A DNA stretch of 64,000 nt from CAVPTL01 sp963727235 (GCA_963727235.1 CAVSFZ010000028.1:1-64000); one strand, 5' to 3'; positions 25,194 to 33,287 are shown, numbered from the stretch's first letter. Notes: a model not told the origin generated them from the sequence alone. A program made the numbers and translations.

Positions 25194-25438
25194 TGACAAT
25201 TCTGGGCGAGAGCGGTCGTATCGGGCGTCAGTTTGTGAGAAGATGCACAAGACGGGTGGCCCGCACCTTTTTGGGGGGAATGGCCTGGGCCACCCGCTCA
25301 GTCCGCCGGGTGGCTGGATCGATCGGAGCCGATCAGCCACTCGGCCCTTGTGCGCCCGCAGCGATTCAGCCTGTGTGGCACTCGGCATCGACGCACAGGC
25401 GCGTACGATCCCGCGTAAGACACACCAGACCGATGTAG
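25190..25438 (+). CDS. small Arg-rich ORF, possible peptide of the kinase/amidoligase operon
   Basis: An 82-codon frame whose ATG overlaps the amidoligase TGA (ATGATGA; a second ATG is at 25193), the same coupling used between other genes of the block. The product starts MMTILGESGRIGRQFVRRCT, is very basic, has a GG in FLGGMAWATRSVRRVAG, and ends in an Arg-rich tail. Against it: third-position GC is lower than in neighbours, it contains a strong inverted repeat, and its last 73 bp overlap the convergent CBS gene. It could be a precursor or toxin-like peptide, or non-coding. I do not recognise it. Confidence 0.35.
   Translation: MMTILGESGRIGRQFVRRCTRRVARTFLGGMAWATRSVRRVAGSIGADQPLGPCAPAAIQPVWHSASTHRRVRSRVRHTRPM
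25254..25295 (+). other. inverted repeat, possible RNA hairpin at operon end
   Basis: GGGTGGCCC (25254-25262) and GGGCCACCC (25287-25295) are exact reverse complements separated by 24 nt. A second, weaker hairpin (GGCTGGATCG with CGATCAGCC) follows within about 30 nt. There is no U-tract after the stem, so a simple Rho-independent terminator is unlikely. It lies about 60 bp after the amidoligase stop and could be an mRNA end structure or a regulatory RNA element. Confidence 0.4.
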
Positions 25439-25776
25439 GTCGAACTGTCGTCGCCCAGCACCACCAACCGGCGACCGCCGTCCTGGGTGAGCGAGTCGAT
25501 TGCGGCGGCAACCGGGGTCGATGCGGTCGCAATCGGTGGCTGGCTGGTCGCGTACTCGGTGATCGGTTCGGCGTCATCCGCGTCGGCGATGTCATCCCGC
25601 GCCACCGCGCCGAGATAGGCGCCGCCGTCGAGCACCGGCACCAACTGCACCGAGCTTGACTCAAAGAGTGCCCGCGCCTCGCCCACAGTCGCCGTCGCCG
25701 CCAGTTCCTTGCCGCGGATTGTGATGGCGCCGCTGACCGGATGGTCGGCGACAGCCTCGATGGACGGGTGGATCAT
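25366..25776 (-). CDS. two-CBS-domain protein
   Basis: A 136-aa protein made of a CBS pair: an N-terminal unit around IHPSIEAVADHPVSGAITIR and TVGEARALFESSSVQLVPVLDG, and a second around SQPPIATASTPVAAAIDSLT and GRRLVVLGDDSSTYIGLV. CBS pairs bind adenosine nucleotides and regulate other proteins. No catalytic domain is attached. ATG 25776 was taken; an upstream extension is read from a relic of the palindrome. Convergent with the kinase operon, overlapping the small ORF. Confidence 0.75.
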   Translation of the reverse strand: MIHPSIEAVADHPVSGAITIRGKELAATATVGEARALFESSSVQLVPVLDGGAYLGAVARDDIADADDAEPITEYATSQPPIATASTPVAAAIDSLTQDGGRRLVVLGDDSSTYIGLVCLTRDRTRLCVDAECHTG

Positions 25777-25790
25777 GCTCACGGAATGAA

Positions 25791-25815
25791 GGGTAGCGCC
25801 GGCACCGTTAATCAC
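25791..25815. repeat. degenerate boundary palindrome (relic)
   Basis: The right half GGCACCGTTAATCAC differs from intact CG-arm copies by one base (TAATCA for TATTCA). The left half GGGTAGCGCC is decayed. It sits 14 bp before intact copy 4, and both are preceded by the same 11 bases CACGGAATGAA (25780-25790 and 25823-25833), suggesting a local duplication followed by decay of one copy. Confidence 0.7.
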
Positions 25816-25829
25816 CCTGACGCACGGAA

Positions 25830-25860
25830 TGAATAAAAGGTGCCTGGCACCTTTTATTCA
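25830..25860. repeat. boundary palindrome copy 4 (AA-arm variant)
   Basis: A perfect 15+1+15 palindrome, arm TGAATAAAAGGTGCC, centre T (25845). Between two minus-strand genes. Its last three bases (25858-25860) are the TGA stop of the amino-acid permease. Confidence 0.95.
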
Positions 25861-27390
25861 CGTCAAGGCGCCTGCCGGCGGTGCTCCCGAGGCCTGATCG
25901 AGAGGCACGTCGACGCGCGCCCGCCGCACATCGGCACCGGCGATGTATCCGACGATGCCGATCACCGCGATCACGACCAGCGTGCCCAGGGTGAAAACCT
26001 CGAACCGCATCCGGCTGATCCCCCAGTAGTCGTGGAAGTTGTAGCCGGCCCCCACCAGATTCTCGATCGTGTCGGGGAAGACCGCGATCCACGAGCCGAG
26101 GATGATCCATCCGAGCGTCAGCCCGCCGCAGATCCACACGCCGGCCATGCCGAACGGGATCCGGTACGGCCTGTCCACGTCACCATGTGAGTACCGCAGC
26201 TTGATCAGCGCCGGGAAGATCAGAATGTAGGACAGCAAGCCGGTGGAGGTCGCCATGTACAAGACCACCACAAATGTGTTCGCGTTCGACCCGCTGTTGA
26301 GCAACTGTGCCGCGATCATGAACACGGTGGAGACGATGCCCGACAGCACATTCACCCGTACCGGCGTCCCCAGGCGGTCGTGAAAGACGCCAAAGTACCC
26401 GGCGAAGCCGCCGTCGTAGCCGGCAACCGCGAGCACCCGGTCGGACCCGATGATCCAGGCAGCGCCGCCGGTCGCCAGGGCGAAGATGAACATCAGCGCC
26501 ATCAGCTGGATCAGGATGTGGTGAGCGGATCCGTACACCGTGAACGTGGTATCCACGGCATCGAGGAACCCGGCGATGCCCGTCACCTGGTTGGTCGGGA
26601 GCACGGCCACGATCCCGAAGATCGGTATCAGGTAGCACAGGATCGCGATCACTCCGCCCCGGGCGACGGCCACAGGCACGTCACGCTGCGGGTCGACCAT
26701 CTCCTCAGCCGCGCCGCTCTGCAGCTCGAATCCCACGTAGTTGAAGAGCAGCAGCGGCACCAGCCCGATGAACACAGCGGTGCTCGGCCGGAAGTCGCTC
26801 ACACCGTATCCGTGGACGCCATGTTCAATCGCGTAGATCACCACGGTGACCGAGAACAGTCCCAGCACCGCAATGCGGACGATCGCACCCAGGTTGGGAA
26901 TCCACTTGCCCCGCCGCAACGCGATGATCGCGACGAACACGGTGATCCAGATGAAGGCCATCTTGAACAGATAGTCACCGACGGACTGGGATCCGATCGG
27001 GTGGATGTAGGTCGACCACGCCTCGGTCGAGATGAACGCGAGCGACCCGCCGACCCACAGTGGATTCGAGATCCAATAGAGCACCGCCCCCATGCCCGCG
27101 GTGAATCTGCCCCAGGAAAGCTTCATCCACTCGTACTGGCCGCCCTCCTGCGGAAACGCGGTGCCCAGCTCTGCCATCACGAGCCCATACGGGAGCAGAA
27201 ACAGGATGCCGAGAACGACCACCCAGGTGAACGTCTGAGCGCCGAAGCCCGCGACCTGGCCGAGCGTGTCGAGACCGACGATGGCGCACACCAAGAACAG
27301 GAGCATGTCCAACCGGCCAAAGCTGCGAATCAGCTTCCCCCGCTCCTCAACCGCCATTTTGGTCGTGTGATCGACCGGTTCAGTCGTCAT
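25858..27390 (-). CDS. APC-superfamily amino acid permease
   Basis: A 510-aa inner-membrane transporter with about 12 hydrophobic helices. FGRLDMLLFLVCAIVGLDTL (helix 1 with the APC substrate region) and FNYVGFELQSGAAEEM (helix 6 with the GFE motif and following EE) are typical of amino-acid/polyamine/organocation permeases. The stop codon lies inside palindrome copy 4. It is 22 bp after the M24 peptidase gene and probably co-transcribed with the Lrp regulator and that peptidase, consistent with import of an amino acid or dipeptide. Exact substrate unknown. Confidence 0.85.
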   Translation of the reverse strand: MTTEPVDHTTKMAVEERGKLIRSFGRLDMLLFLVCAIVGLDTLGQVAGFGAQTFTWVVVLGILFLLPYGLVMAELGTAFPQEGGQYEWMKLSWGRFTAGMGAVLYWISNPLWVGGSLAFISTEAWSTYIHPIGSQSVGDYLFKMAFIWITVFVAIIALRRGKWIPNLGAIVRIAVLGLFSVTVVIYAIEHGVHGYGVSDFRPSTAVFIGLVPLLLFNYVGFELQSGAAEEMVDPQRDVPVAVARGGVIAILCYLIPIFGIVAVLPTNQVTGIAGFLDAVDTTFTVYGSAHHILIQLMALMFIFALATGGAAWIIGSDRVLAVAGYDGGFAGYFGVFHDRLGTPVRVNVLSGIVSTVFMIAAQLLNSGSNANTFVVVLYMATSTGLLSYILIFPALIKLRYSHGDVDRPYRIPFGMAGVWICGGLTLGWIILGSWIAVFPDTIENLVGAGYNFHDYWGISRMRFEVFTLGTLVVIAVIGIVGYIAGADVRRARVDVPLDQASGAPPAGALT

Positions 27391-27412
27391 CGGAAGTCCT
27401 CCTTGATCCGCA

Positions 27413-28549
27413 TCACGAGTCGTCCCACATGTCCAGTGGAAGGTCGTTCAGCACCTCCGCACCGTCGGATGTCACATGCACCATCTGCTCCAGGATGACA
27501 GCGCCGACTCCGGGGATCGCGACCCCGGGCTCGATGCAGAGCACCATCCCCGCTACCAGAGTCATCTCGGCATCCGCCCGGCCGTGGGGTGGCTCGTGCT
27601 GTCCCACGCCCGCTCCGTGGGGCATGTAGTACCCCCACCAATGCTCGCCCAGTCCGGCCTCGATGACCGCGGCTTCGGCCGCGCCGGTAACGTCGCCGAC
27701 CGGTGTTCCCGGCCGCACCGCCCCGATTGCGGCTTCAACCGCCGCCCGCACCGCCTCCAACATCGTGCGTTGGGTCGCGCTGGGCGGCCCGACAGTCACC
27801 GTCCGGCACATGTCGCCGTGGTACCCGGCCACCCGGGCGCCGCAATCGAGCACCGCCACCTCTCCCCGCTCCATCGCACGGGTGGTGGGGAAGAAGGTCG
27901 ATTGCGCGGTGCGTGGGCCGGCGCCCATCACGGTCACGAACGAGAGGTCGGCGCCGGTGGCTCGAATCGCATGCTCAGCCGCCGCAGCCGCCGTGGACTC
28001 GGCGGCGCCTTCACGAATCTGGTCGATACCGGCGCGCATCCCCAGATCCGAGATTCGCGCCGCCTCGCGCATCAGCTCGATCTCGGCAGGTGACTTGACC
28101 AGCCGAAGCCCGGTAACGGCGTCGGTCACATCCTCGAAACGGATCCCCGGGCAGAGCTCCGAGAGCTCGAGATAGACGCGTGCAGGCAGTCCGTCGAGAC
28201 CGCTAAGACCCACGCGCTCACCATGCTCCCGGGCCAGCCGTGCGAGCGTCTCCGCGGGACGACGATCGAGCACCACCGCCCCGGCGGAGGCTTCCACCTG
28301 CGCGCGTTCGAGATCCCACTCCGCGTCGGTGATCAGAGTGGTGTCGCCTTCGGCCGGCACGAACACGTACGACGTCTCCTCGTCCGTGCACGACCATCGC
28401 GCCAGGTATCTGATGTCGGCGGGGTAGTAATCGCGGTGGGCGCCGAAGCAGATCGCAGCCCCCAGACCGAGCGTGCGCAACTCGGCTTGGAGCCGGGCAA
28501 TGCGCTCCGCGATCTCGGTGTCAGTGATCTCGCCAGGCGTGGTGATCAC
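27413..28549 (-). CDS. M24 metallopeptidase (Xaa-Pro dipeptidase/creatinase family)
   Basis: A 378-aa pita-bread-fold hydrolase. Metal ligands are visible: LDCGARVAGYHGDMCRTV (two Asp), HGAGVGQHEPP (His), CIEPGV (Glu) and ILEQMVHVT (Glu). The N-terminal half is the creatinase/prolidase lid domain. GTG 28549 has AAGGAG upstream and begins 1 bp after the Lrp gene stop, so coupled translation is likely. It would split X-Pro dipeptides or a related C-N bond in the cytoplasm. It works beside an amino-acid permease. Confidence 0.85.
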   Translation of the reverse strand: MITTPGEITDTEIAERIARLQAELRTLGLGAAICFGAHRDYYPADIRYLARWSCTDEETSYVFVPAEGDTTLITDAEWDLERAQVEASAGAVVLDRRPAETLARLAREHGERVGLSGLDGLPARVYLELSELCPGIRFEDVTDAVTGLRLVKSPAEIELMREAARISDLGMRAGIDQIREGAAESTAAAAAEHAIRATGADLSFVTVMGAGPRTAQSTFFPTTRAMERGEVAVLDCGARVAGYHGDMCRTVTVGPPSATQRTMLEAVRAAVEAAIGAVRPGTPVGDVTGAAEAAVIEAGLGEHWWGYYMPHGAGVGQHEPPHGRADAEMTLVAGMVLCIEPGVAIPGVGAVILEQMVHVTSDGAEVLNDLPLDMWDDS

Positions 28550-28550
28550 C

Positions 28551-29045
28551 TCAGGAAGGCTCCTTGGCACCGCGTCTGACCGGTCGCACATCCTCCTCGC
28601 GGAGCTCCCACTCCCAGCCCGTCTTGGCAATGTCGAGCACCATCGAGGTCTCCACGCTCGTGATGCCGTCGACCGACTGCAGCTCGGTCTCGAGGAACCG
28701 CAACATCTCGCCCTGGGACAGGAAGACTGCCTCGCACACCACGTCGTACACGCCCGCGCAGGCGGCGGCGTACCGCACTGCGTGGAATCCTGCAAGCCCG
28801 TCGGCCACCGCCCGCGCGGCACCCGGCCGGCATCTCACCCCGATCCAGACGTTCAGGCGATACCCGATCTTGTCGGCCTCGACCACCGGCACGATCGCGA
28901 GTGTGCCCGCCCCCAGAAGCTTCGTCAGCCGGTTTCGGACAGTGCCCTCGCTGACATCGAGCCTCCCGGCCAGCTCGGCATAGCTCATGCGTCCATCCAG
29001 CTTGAGACTTGCAATCAGTCGGCGGTCGAGCGAGTCAAGAGCCAT
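28551..29045 (-). CDS. Lrp/AsnC family transcription regulator
   Basis: A 164-aa regulator. LDSLDRRLIASLKLDGRMSY, then AELAGRLDVSEGTVRNRLTK is the N-terminal helix-turn-helix, and the rest is a RAM/ligand-binding domain (VWIGVRCRPGAARAVADGLA, GVYDVVCEAVF). It probably senses an amino acid and controls the downstream peptidase and permease genes, with which it overlaps in transcription. The divergent LysE exporter is 140 bp away, with palindrome copy 5 between, so it may also control export. Confidence 0.88.
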   Translation of the reverse strand: MALDSLDRRLIASLKLDGRMSYAELAGRLDVSEGTVRNRLTKLLGAGTLAIVPVVEADKIGYRLNVWIGVRCRPGAARAVADGLAGFHAVRYAAACAGVYDVVCEAVFLSQGEMLRFLETELQSVDGITSVETSMVLDIAKTGWEWELREEDVRPVRRGAKEPS

Positions 29046-29137
29046 ATCCGCAGCGACCTTACCCTATTGATGCGTAATGCTCAACACCTGGTGAAAATGC
29101 CCGCGTATTCCGCAGATATGTCGGTCGGGGGCTGCAG

Positions 29138-29170
29138 GGTGAATAACGGTGCCTGGCACCGTTATTCACC
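29138..29170. repeat. boundary palindrome copy 5 (CG-arm variant) in a divergent promoter
   Basis: A 16+1+16 palindrome: arm TGAATAACGGTGCC extended by GG, centre T (29154). It lies between divergent genes (Lrp and LysE), where no transcript should end, which argues against a terminator-only role. Confidence 0.95.
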
Positions 29171-29184
29171 GATAGGGTTCGGGG

Positions 29185-29823
29185 ATGATCCCCGCCGACC
29201 ATCTGCTGGCGTTCTGCCTCACCTCATTCGTGCTGATCGTGATCCCGGGGCCGAGCGTGCTGTTCGTGGTCAGCCGGTCGCTCACATCGGGGCGCGCAGT
29301 CGGCCTGGCCACCGTCGCCGGCAACGCGGCCGGCGAGTACCTGCTGGTGGTCGCCGTCGCAGTCGGGATCGGAGCGATCGTGTCCAGCTCGATCGCGATC
29401 TTCACAGCCGTCAAGCTGGCCGGCGCCGCGTACCTCGTCTACCTCGGCATCCAGGCCATCCGCCACCGCCGTGGACTGAGCGAGGTCGTGAACGCCCCGA
29501 CGACTGTCCGCAGCACGCGGCGGCACGTGGGCGATGCCTTCGTGGTGGGAGTCGCCAACCCCAAGTCGATGGTGTTCTTCGCCGCCATCCTGCCCCAGTT
29601 CGTCGACAAGTCGGCCGGGCACGTGCCGCTTCAACTGCTCTTGCTCGGCGCCGTCTTCGTCCTGATCGCGCTGATCTCCGACGGCCTGTGGGCGCTGGTC
29701 GCGGGCACGGCGCGGAACTGGTTCACCACCGCTCCACGACGGATGGAGCTGGTCCGCGCCGGCGGCGGGATCGCCATGGTGGCGCTGGGCGTGCGGCTGG
29801 CGCTGACCCAGCGAACCGACTGA
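29185..29823 (+). CDS. LysE/RhtB family amino acid exporter (copy A)
   Basis: A 212-aa membrane exporter with about six helices and the family pattern IPGPSVLFVVSRSL near the first loop and GVANPKSMVFFAAILPQFVD in the middle. These pump amino acids or homoserine-lactone-like compounds out of the cell. ATG 29185 lies 14 bp after palindrome copy 5. Very similar over its whole length to the protein at 31854-32492, so one arose by duplication. Divergent from an Lrp regulator, a common control pair for LysE exporters. Confidence 0.88.
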   Translation: MIPADHLLAFCLTSFVLIVIPGPSVLFVVSRSLTSGRAVGLATVAGNAAGEYLLVVAVAVGIGAIVSSSIAIFTAVKLAGAAYLVYLGIQAIRHRRGLSEVVNAPTTVRSTRRHVGDAFVVGVANPKSMVFFAAILPQFVDKSAGHVPLQLLLLGAVFVLIALISDGLWALVAGTARNWFTTAPRRMELVRAGGGIAMVALGVRLALTQRTD

Positions 29824-29841
29824 GCCACAGGCCGGTGGAGC

Positions 29842-30267
29842 TCACTCCCGCCAGATGTCCCGCGCGACGCCACGCTTCCCCTCCGCAGCGTCGCGGATGC
29901 CGTGGGGCGCCGTCTCCGTCATGTTGGCCGGGAGACGGTCGATCGGCCACCAGGTCGCCTCGCTGATCTCGGCCGTCGGAAACCGCTGGAGCCCACCGCC
30001 CGAGACGTGAGCCTTGAACACGAACCGCAGGCCCAGCCGTTCTGGCCGCAGGCAGTACACGCCAACCAGATACTCCAGTTCCACGTCGAGTCCCGTCTCC
30101 TCGCGCGCCTCCCGCACCGCAGCCTCCTGCGGACTCTCGCCAGGCTCGACCGCCCCACCGGGGATTCCCCAAAGACCGGCGCCGTAGTTCTGACGGACGA
30201 GCAGCGCTCGGCTCCGCTCGTCGAGCAGCACCACGGCGGCCGCGAGCGTCGGGGGAAGGGGTGTCAC
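29842..30267 (-). CDS. Nudix hydrolase
   Basis: A 141-aa protein with a full Nudix box: GGAVEPGESPQEAAVREA followed by REETGL, with the Glu residues that bind Mg2+. It hydrolyses a nucleoside diphosphate-X; the substrate is not readable. GTG 30267 begins 1 bp after the stop of a small upstream gene on the same strand. Convergent with LysE copy A. Confidence 0.88.
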   Translation of the reverse strand: MTPLPPTLAAAVVLLDERSRALLVRQNYGAGLWGIPGGAVEPGESPQEAAVREAREETGLDVELEYLVGVYCLRPERLGLRFVFKAHVSGGGLQRFPTAEISEATWWPIDRLPANMTETAPHGIRDAAEGKRGVARDIWRE

Positions 30268-30268
30268 G

Positions 30269-30511
30269 TCACGTATGCAGCCCTGCGCGGCCGCGCAGCT
30301 GCGTGACGATGGCGGCCGTCAGCTCAGCGTCTCCGCCGCCCTCCTCGGCTGCGATCTCTTCCACCAGCAGCGGCAGCGACGCGACGCAGACGCCCTCGCC
30401 TTGATCCGCGAGCGTGACCTCGAATCGTCGCCGCGCATTTGCCATCGCCGCATCTCGATCTGTCACGCCACCCACTGGGTCGCCCGCTTCCAGCGCCGTC
30501 CTCCTTCCCAC
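30269..30511 (-). CDS. small hypothetical protein, start uncertain
   Basis: Up to 80 codons from GTG 30511, or 58 from ATG 30445 (MANARRRFEVTLADQGEGVC). A strong GGAAGGAGG lies inside the first codons of the long form, so the true start is probably between the two. The product is acidic (LVEEIAAEEGGGDAELTAAI) with no recognised family. It ends 1 bp before the Nudix GTG, suggesting coupling. Length and position give moderate support only. Confidence 0.45.
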   Translation of the reverse strand: MGRRTALEAGDPVGGVTDRDAAMANARRRFEVTLADQGEGVCVASLPLLVEEIAAEEGGGDAELTAAIVTQLRGRAGLHT

Positions 30512-30565
30512 GCACCCTGAGGATCACCAGAATACCGACTCCCAGCGTGCTTGAATGCACGGGCA

Positions 30566-31405
30566 ATGGACGCTGGAGTCGCCTACTTCCCGACTGACGA
30601 TGCGGTGCGGCCGGACGACCTCGCTCGGCTGGTGGAAGCGCGCGGCCATCGCTGGCTGATGTACGCCGAGCACACCCACATCCCGTCCAGCCGGGAGACA
30701 CCGTGGGGCGGCCGCGAGGGCGCTCCGCCGCTGCCGCGCAAGTACGCGCGCACCTACGACCCGTTCGTCGCGATCGCCACCTCACTGGCCGTCACCCGTT
30801 CGCTGCGAGTCGGTACCGCGGTGTGCCTGGTCACCGAACGCGACCCGATCGTGACCGCCAAGGAGGTGGCGAGCCTCGACCACCTGTCGGGCGGCCGGTT
30901 CGACTTCGGCGTCGGCGCGGGCTGGAACCGGGAGGAGCTGCGAAGCCACGGCACCGATCCGCGCACGCGGATGCGCCTGATGCGCGAGCGGATGCTGGCG
31001 ATGCGCGAGATCTGGACGCAGCACGAAGCGACATTTCACGGCGAGTTCGTCAACTTCGACGCCATCTGGTGCGACCCCAAGCCGCTGCAGAAGCCGTACC
31101 CGCCGATCATGGTGGGCGGCGCCGGCCCGACGGTGTTCGATCGGGTGCTCGAGTACGGCGATGCCTGGATCCCGAACCACAGCGATGCGCTCGCCGACCG
31201 CATCCCGCTGTTGCACGAGCAGGCGGGCCGGAAGGTGCCGGTGATTGTGGTCGGTGCACCCACCGACGTCGCGGCGCTCGAGCGCTACGCCGATCTGGGC
31301 GTTGAGCGAGTGCTGTTCTGGCTGCCCTCCACCCGGCTGGCGGTGGTCGAGGAGCGACTCGACCAGGTCGAGCGGGTGATGGCAGAACTCAACGGCTCCG
31401 ACTGA
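30566..31405 (+). CDS. LLM-class F420-dependent oxidoreductase
   Basis: A 279-aa luciferase-like TIM barrel. The family signs are VAIATSLAVTRSLRVGTAVC and RFDFGVGAGWNREELRSHG, with KPYPPIMVGGAG in the later strand. Members use coenzyme F420 to oxidise or reduce varied substrates; F420 use is inferred from the family. ATG 30566 was chosen over TTG 30551. It ends 5 bp before another F420-type gene, so both probably form a small operon. Confidence 0.8.
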   Translation: MDAGVAYFPTDDAVRPDDLARLVEARGHRWLMYAEHTHIPSSRETPWGGREGAPPLPRKYARTYDPFVAIATSLAVTRSLRVGTAVCLVTERDPIVTAKEVASLDHLSGGRFDFGVGAGWNREELRSHGTDPRTRMRLMRERMLAMREIWTQHEATFHGEFVNFDAIWCDPKPLQKPYPPIMVGGAGPTVFDRVLEYGDAWIPNHSDALADRIPLLHEQAGRKVPVIVVGAPTDVAALERYADLGVERVLFWLPSTRLAVVEERLDQVERVMAELNGSD

Positions 31406-31410
31406 CGCAG

Positions 31411-31827
31411 GTGGACGAGCACCGCGCCCGACAGCTCCTGAGCGAGGCCCGGGTCGCCCGGTTTGCGACCGTCACGCCTCAGGGACGCCCGCGGATCGTG
31501 CCGGTGTGCTTCGCCACGGCCGGCGACGTCATCTACCACACGGTCGACCACAAGCCCAAGTCCAGCCGGCGGCTGGCGCGGCTGGCCGACATCGCCCGGG
31601 AGCCGCGGGCGTCGCTTTTGGCCGACCACTACGACGACGACTGGACGACGCTTTGGTGGGTGCGGGCAGACGGCCGCGCCCGCGTGCTCGAAGACGCCAC
31701 GGGAGTTGAAGCCGCGCAGGCGCTGCGACTGCTGGCCGAGCGTTACCCGCAGTACCGCGGGCACCCGCCTTGGGGCCCGGTGATCGCGCTCGACGTGGAG
31801 CGGGTGACCGGCTGGTCTGGAAGCTGA
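31411..31827 (+). CDS. PPOX-class F420-dependent enzyme (Rv0121-like)
   Basis: A 138-aa split-barrel flavin/F420-binding protein. ARVARFATVTPQGRPRIVPV is the opening strand pair and HTVDHKPKSSRRLARLADI carries the phosphate-binding KPKS segment. Length and motifs fit the small Rv0121-type family. It would bind F420 and reduce an unknown substrate. GTG 31411, 5 bp after the LLM gene. Confidence 0.82.
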   Translation: MDEHRARQLLSEARVARFATVTPQGRPRIVPVCFATAGDVIYHTVDHKPKSSRRLARLADIAREPRASLLADHYDDDWTTLWWVRADGRARVLEDATGVEAAQALRLLAERYPQYRGHPPWGPVIALDVERVTGWSGS

Positions 31828-31853
31828 GGCCGCGCCCGGGTTAGAGTTTGCAG

Positions 31854-32492
31854 ATGCTGCCCACCACCCACCTGCTGGCCTTCTGCGTGACTGCGTTCAT
31901 CGTGATCGCCATCCCCGGGCCGAGCGTGGTGTTCGTAGTCAGCCGCTCACTCACGTCAGGGCGAGCTGCCGGGTTGGCGACCGTGGTGGGCAACGCCGCC
32001 GGCGTGTACATACAGGTGGTCGCGGTGGCGATCGGGATCGGCGCGATCGTGTCGCGGTCGATCGCCGTCTTCACCGTGATCAAGCTGCTGGGCGCGGCCT
32101 ATCTGGTCTACCTCGGCGTGCAGGCCATCCGCCACCGGCGCGGTCCGAGTGAGCTGGTGGCCGCCGACGGCGGTGCGCGCACCACCCGCCGGCACGTCGG
32201 CGATGCCTTCTTCGTGGGGATGGCCAACCCCAAGGCGATCGTCTTCTTCGCCGCCATCCTGCCGCAGTTCGTGGACAAGTCGGCCGGCCGGGTGCCGCTG
32301 CAGATCCTGCTCCTCGGAGGCATCTTCGTCCTGATCGCGCTGCTCTCCGACGGGCTGTGGGCGCTGGCCGCGGGCACCGCCCGGGAGTGGTTCACCAAGG
32401 CTCCCCAGCGGCTGGAACGGGTGCGTGCCGCCGGCGGGTTGGCGATGATCGCGATCGGCGTGCGATTGGCGTTCACCCAGCGCGGGGAGTAG
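31854..32492 (+). CDS. LysE/RhtB family amino acid exporter (copy B)
   Basis: A 212-aa exporter highly similar to the one at 29185-29823, matching in HLLAFCVTAFIVIAIPGPSV, the GMANPKAIVFF region and the C-terminus. ATG 31854 aligns with the start of copy A. It follows the F420 genes by 26 bp and ends 2 bp before the convergent MarR-GNAT gene. Confidence 0.88.
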   Translation: MLPTTHLLAFCVTAFIVIAIPGPSVVFVVSRSLTSGRAAGLATVVGNAAGVYIQVVAVAIGIGAIVSRSIAVFTVIKLLGAAYLVYLGVQAIRHRRGPSELVAADGGARTTRRHVGDAFFVGMANPKAIVFFAAILPQFVDKSAGRVPLQILLLGGIFVLIALLSDGLWALAAGTAREWFTKAPQRLERVRAAGGLAMIAIGVRLAFTQRGE

Positions 32493-32494
32493 CT

Positions 32495-33262
32495 CTAAAG
32501 CCGCTTCTCGAACCAGTGATGGGCGTACGGCTCCGAGTTGAACGCAGCCACCTCCTGGTAGCCGGCGCTGCGGTACATCTTGACCGCCTCGCCCAGCGCC
32601 CGGTTGGTCTCCAGGCGAATGGCGGTGGCACCGCCGCGCTGGGCGTGCCGCTCGAGCTCGCTCAGCAGCCGGCGCCCCAGGCCGAGGCCGCGGGCCTCCG
32701 GCGCCACCCACATGCGCTTCACCTCCGGCGGAGAGTCCACCGGGGTCTTGAGCGCGGCGCATCCCACCGGCCGCTCCCGCAAGTGCGCCGCCAGCAGCAG
32801 CCCTCCAGGGGGTACGAGATCTCCGGTCGGGATGCTGGCTGCCGGATCGAATCCAGCGTCAAAGCGAACCGACAGCTCCGCGAAGTACCGCTGCAGGCAC
32901 CAACGCGCGTCGGCGCTCGCCGGGTCGGCCACCTCGATCGTGATCATCGTCGCCCGCAGCAGCCGCTCGACATCGCCCATGGCCTTCACCAGCAGGTCGC
33001 GCCGAGCCTGGTCAAGCGACTCCAGCATCGAGATCACCATCCCGTCGGACAGCCGGTCGAGCTCACTCCGTTCGGCCAGCCCGGCCTCCGTCAGCCGCGC
33101 TCGCCGCACCCTGCGATCGCGACTGTCGGCTTCCACCACCACCATCCCCTCCGCCTCGAGCGAGCGCAGCAGCCGCGTCTCGCCGAGCGGGCGGCCGCGC
33201 CCGAGATACGTCTCCTCGAGCACCCCTACCTGCTCGGTCACCGTGCGATTGAAACGCCGCAC
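32495..33262 (-). CDS. MarR-type DNA-binding + GNAT acetyltransferase fusion
   Basis: A 255-aa fusion. The first half (about 1-100) is a MarR winged helix: YLGRGRPLGETRLLRSLEAE and GMVVVEADSRDRRVRRARLT (recognition helix and wing). The second half is a GNAT domain with the acetyl-CoA loop MWVAPEARGLGLGRRLLSEL. GTG 33262 is the only standard start left in this frame; related proteins have a slightly longer N-terminus, so a few residues may be missing. A set of inverted repeats just upstream looks like its operator. Confidence 0.82.
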   Translation of the reverse strand: MRRFNRTVTEQVGVLEETYLGRGRPLGETRLLRSLEAEGMVVVEADSRDRRVRRARLTEAGLAERSELDRLSDGMVISMLESLDQARRDLLVKAMGDVERLLRATMITIEVADPASADARWCLQRYFAELSVRFDAGFDPAASIPTGDLVPPGGLLLAAHLRERPVGCAALKTPVDSPPEVKRMWVAPEARGLGLGRRLLSELERHAQRGGATAIRLETNRALGEAVKMYRSAGYQEVAAFNSEPYAHHWFEKRL

Positions 33263-33287
33263 ATCTGGACGGTCGCGCGATCCATTG

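Noticed and set aside
16139..25438. The kinase block as a lasso-peptide cluster
   Set aside because: There is an amidoligase relative but no clear precursor, PqqD-like protein or transglutaminase-like protease.
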